DNA of 8,841 bases from an uncultured Clostridia bacterium (lineage in GTDB: Bacteria; Bacillota; Clostridia; RUG12999): NCBI GenBank assembly GCA_949739095.1, contig CATIYX010000255.1, positions 1-8,841 of the forward strand, given 5' to 3'. Position numbers and translations under genes: made by a program. Positions 7,648 to 8,841 of this stretch are shown here, piece after piece. The notes below the pieces were generated by a model. It saw nothing but the letters and a program-made list of their open reading frames with translations, was not told the DNA's origin and did no database searches. How positions within the stretch are numbered: the stretch's first letter is position 1; each line of letters begins with the position of its first letter.

Positions 7648-7710
7648 CGGCACTTCCCTTTATGCATAAGGGGATAAAGCCCCATATGTTACCATAAAAG
7701 AGAAATGCCG
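7648..7710 (-). terminator. 63-nt long hairpin, likely terminator (possibly bidirectional) or structured RNA
   Basis: Arms 7648-7664 and 7693-7710 pair over 17 positions with one bulged base. At the two positions that mismatch in plus-strand RNA (7653/7705 and 7657/7701) the minus-strand RNA forms G-U wobbles, so the fold is better in the direction of the genes. An inner stem follows almost directly: 7665-7668 with 7685-7688, one mismatch, GGGG (7670-7673) with CCCC (7680-7683), and a six-base loop. A four-base asymmetric bulge (7689-7692) separates the two parts. On the minus strand the stem is followed by CTTTTGC; on the plus strand by TTTTT. It would end glycosidase read-through before the SLH promoter. 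Confidence 0.65.
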
Positions 7711-7711
7711 T

Positions 7712-7851
7712 TTTTATGTATTGCGAAAGGAAATAACGGTAGAAATAGGTGGTTTTTTCCACGGAAAGTCATAGACGGAAACCGGATACAAAATAAAGAA
7801 TATTTACCGAAGAAAAGTAGGGGCAAGAATCTCCCCCTTCCGGTCTGTCAT
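7712..7851. other. Intergenic segment with no credible gene; small terminator-like hairpin near the glycosidase stop
   Basis: This stretch between the glycosidase stop and the long hairpin carries no open frame with a ribosome binding site. A minor self-complementary GTGG-N6-CCAC lies near 7760-7774. The only stronger element is the terminator candidate at 7811-7838, listed separately. Confidence 0.5.
7811..7838 (-). terminator. Candidate rho-independent terminator of the glycosidase gene
   Basis: About 14 nt after the glycosidase TAA, the minus strand has AGGGG (7838-7834), a 10-nt loop, CCCCT (7823-7819) and then ACTTTTCT. The stem is short (5 bp) but GC-rich, and the U-tract is broken. 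It may act together with the longer hairpin downstream at 7648-7710. Confidence 0.5.
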
Positions 7852-8841
7852 TTAAGAGAATACACGATGTTTATTACAAATAATCGTATGCACCTTCCAC
7901 GCTTTCTCCGAATCCAATTCTATCCGCAAGAGCCCATCCTGTTCATGCAGAATAGGCAATATACATCCTGCATAGGCGCTGCGCGCTGTATGAACCTCTC
8001 GCCGGATGCCGCAGCAGCGAATTGTCATGTCGCACTGTTCTCCGCAGCCGATGAAAATATCATATTGTCCGCGCGGCAAATCCAGCAAAAAGACCGCCGA
8101 CCTATCGCTCACCAGATACCGCTGTGCCAGCCGCTCGTCGCCCTGCACCGCCAGACCTACCGCTTCCGCCTGTTCAAATCCATACCCCTTGCGCACGGTA
8201 TATGTCTCATTTTCCCATAGCACTGTCATAGGCAGCCTCAGCCGTTTTTCTTCCTCCGGTAGCTTTGATTCTTCCCATCCCATACCAAAAAACCAGACCG
8301 TCCGCTTCCGGTGACGTGTATCTGCCACATAATGGTCACACACAAAGGCGTCAAGCGCCTGTTCATAGTCTGTATTCTGGTTTTTTCCTGCATAAATCCG
8401 TGCACCTGTGTGGCTGGTATAACATAGCGGCACAGACTCGCGCTGCACCTGTGGCGCTGCATCGCCAAGCACATATCGTTTTCCCGCTTCTGTTTCCAGT
8501 ACCAAAATTTCATTCTCCCATCGAAATGCTACGTTCTCCGGCAGCGTCAATCCTTGTATATTCCGCAAACGAATTGTGCCGCTGTGGCGGCAAAATAGTT
8601 CTATTCGCACTGTTTTTCCATCTTTCCGCCATGCAGACACCTCAGTACCGCCTTTTGCCAGTAACCGCTCAAACGCGCAATCCTGCCATGTTTCCGGCAG
8701 CGCGGGAAATACTTCTATTGTACCATCACCGTTGCTTTGCAGCAACAATTCCATAACTGCCGCAACGGTTTCTCCGGTACATTCCATCATTGCCGGATAA
8801 TACATCGGTGGTTTGTTCACCAAACATAAATTCAGCCAGCG
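7852..8841 (-). CDS. GH95-like glycoside hydrolase, C-terminal 329 residues, with terminal galactose-binding-like domain (N-terminus outside window)
   Basis: The frame is open at the right edge, so the true start lies outside; the TTG/GTG near 8823 is internal. Residues 10-60 read PPMYYPAMMECTGETVAAVM, then ELLLQSN..GTIEVFPALPETW. This matches the end of the GH95 barrel ('aEMLLQSh.g.I.LLPALP..W') and its C-terminal beta domain (about 60-110, with LLAKGGTEVSAWRKDG). GH95 enzymes cleave alpha-L-fucose or alpha-L-galactose from plant or host glycans. Residues 206-325 hold RKGYGFE and FLLDLPRGQYDIFIGCG, like the N-terminal beta-sandwich of rhamnogalacturonan acetylesterases (GYGFE, VDLPNG.Y.V...GD). 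Residues 111-205 are unassigned. The fragment has 12 Cys, unusual for an exported Gram-positive protein, suggesting a cytoplasmic enzyme. Catalytic residues are not visible. A related barrel family is the main alternative. Confidence 0.8.
   Translation of the reverse strand, partial: RWLNLCLVNKPPMYYPAMMECTGETVAAVMELLLQSNGDGTIEVFPALPETWQDCAFERLLAKGGTEVSAWRKDGKTVRIELFCRHSGTIRLRNIQGLTLPENVAFRWENEILVLETEAGKRYVLGDAAPQVQRESVPLCYTSHTGARIYAGKNQNTDYEQALDAFVCDHYVADTRHRKRTVWFFGMGWEESKLPEEEKRLRLPMTVLWENETYTVRKGYGFEQAEAVGLAVQGDERLAQRYLVSDRSAVFLLDLPRGQYDIFIGCGEQCDMTIRCCGIRREVHTARSAYAGCILPILHEQDGLLRIELDSEKAWKVHTIICNKHRVFS

Noticed and set aside
7577..7762. Minus-strand 61-codon open frame in the intergenic region
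   Set aside because: It starts with GTG without a Shine-Dalgarno, spans the long hairpin, the direct repeats and part of the promoter, and resembles no protein.
7538..7851. CRISPR array or tRNA in the intergenic region
   Set aside because: There are only two copies of a 14-bp repeat and no cloverleaf; the remaining symmetry is explained by hairpins.
7705..8220. Plus-strand 171-codon open frame overlapping the glycosidase
   Set aside because: It lies antisense to a recognisable GH95-like protein, and its composition is typical of a shadow frame.
8238..8513. Minus-strand 91-codon frame inside the glycosidase
   Set aside because: It is a shifted frame of the same strand within the glycosidase and carries no independent signals.

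Overview
The window looks like chromosomal DNA of a Gram-positive, probably gut-dwelling, anaerobic Clostridia (Bacillota). The reasons are consensus GGAGG-type ribosome binding sites, a consensus TTGAGA/TATAAT promoter, an S-layer homology (SLH) surface protein, very large secreted proteins made of atrophied bacterial Ig (aBig), LamG-like and discoidin modules, and a GH95-type glycosidase. An SLH-decorated, pectin-degrading lineage such as Monoglobus or its relatives would fit, but that is inference from gene style and not a phylogenetic result. All recognisable genes lie on the minus strand, so the map reads from right to left.

Right end (8841 to 7852): the last 329 residues of a glycoside hydrolase whose N-terminus and catalytic centre lie beyond the window. 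It has the end of a GH95-like barrel, the GH95 C-terminal beta domain, and a terminal galactose-binding-like domain resembling the one on rhamnogalacturonan acetylesterases. It is Cys-rich, which suggests a cytoplasmic enzyme.

Intergenic region (7851 to 7523): it holds a small terminator-like hairpin just after the glycosidase stop, a 63-nt nearly continuous hairpin, a pair of 14-bp direct repeats spaced exactly 22 bp apart, and a near-consensus sigma-A promoter (17-bp spacer) that drives the genes to its left.

Centre and left (7522 to 1): a two-gene, tightly coupled operon for the cell surface. The first gene encodes a 906-residue secreted protein with three N-terminal SLH repeats and about 720 residues of beta-rich repeats. 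After 17 nt, with the second gene's Shine-Dalgarno touching the first gene's stop codon, comes a giant secreted protein of more than 1594 residues. It alternates carbohydrate-binding-like sandwiches with five aBig domains, a Thr-Pro/Thr-Ala linker and a discoidin domain, and it runs off the left edge. The likely joint role is an S-layer-anchored glycan-binding or glycan-degrading surface assembly next to a cytoplasmic oligosaccharide-trimming enzyme. No catalytic domain is visible in either surface protein.

I see no tRNA, rRNA, CRISPR array, transposase or phage gene. The plus strand carries only antisense open frames.
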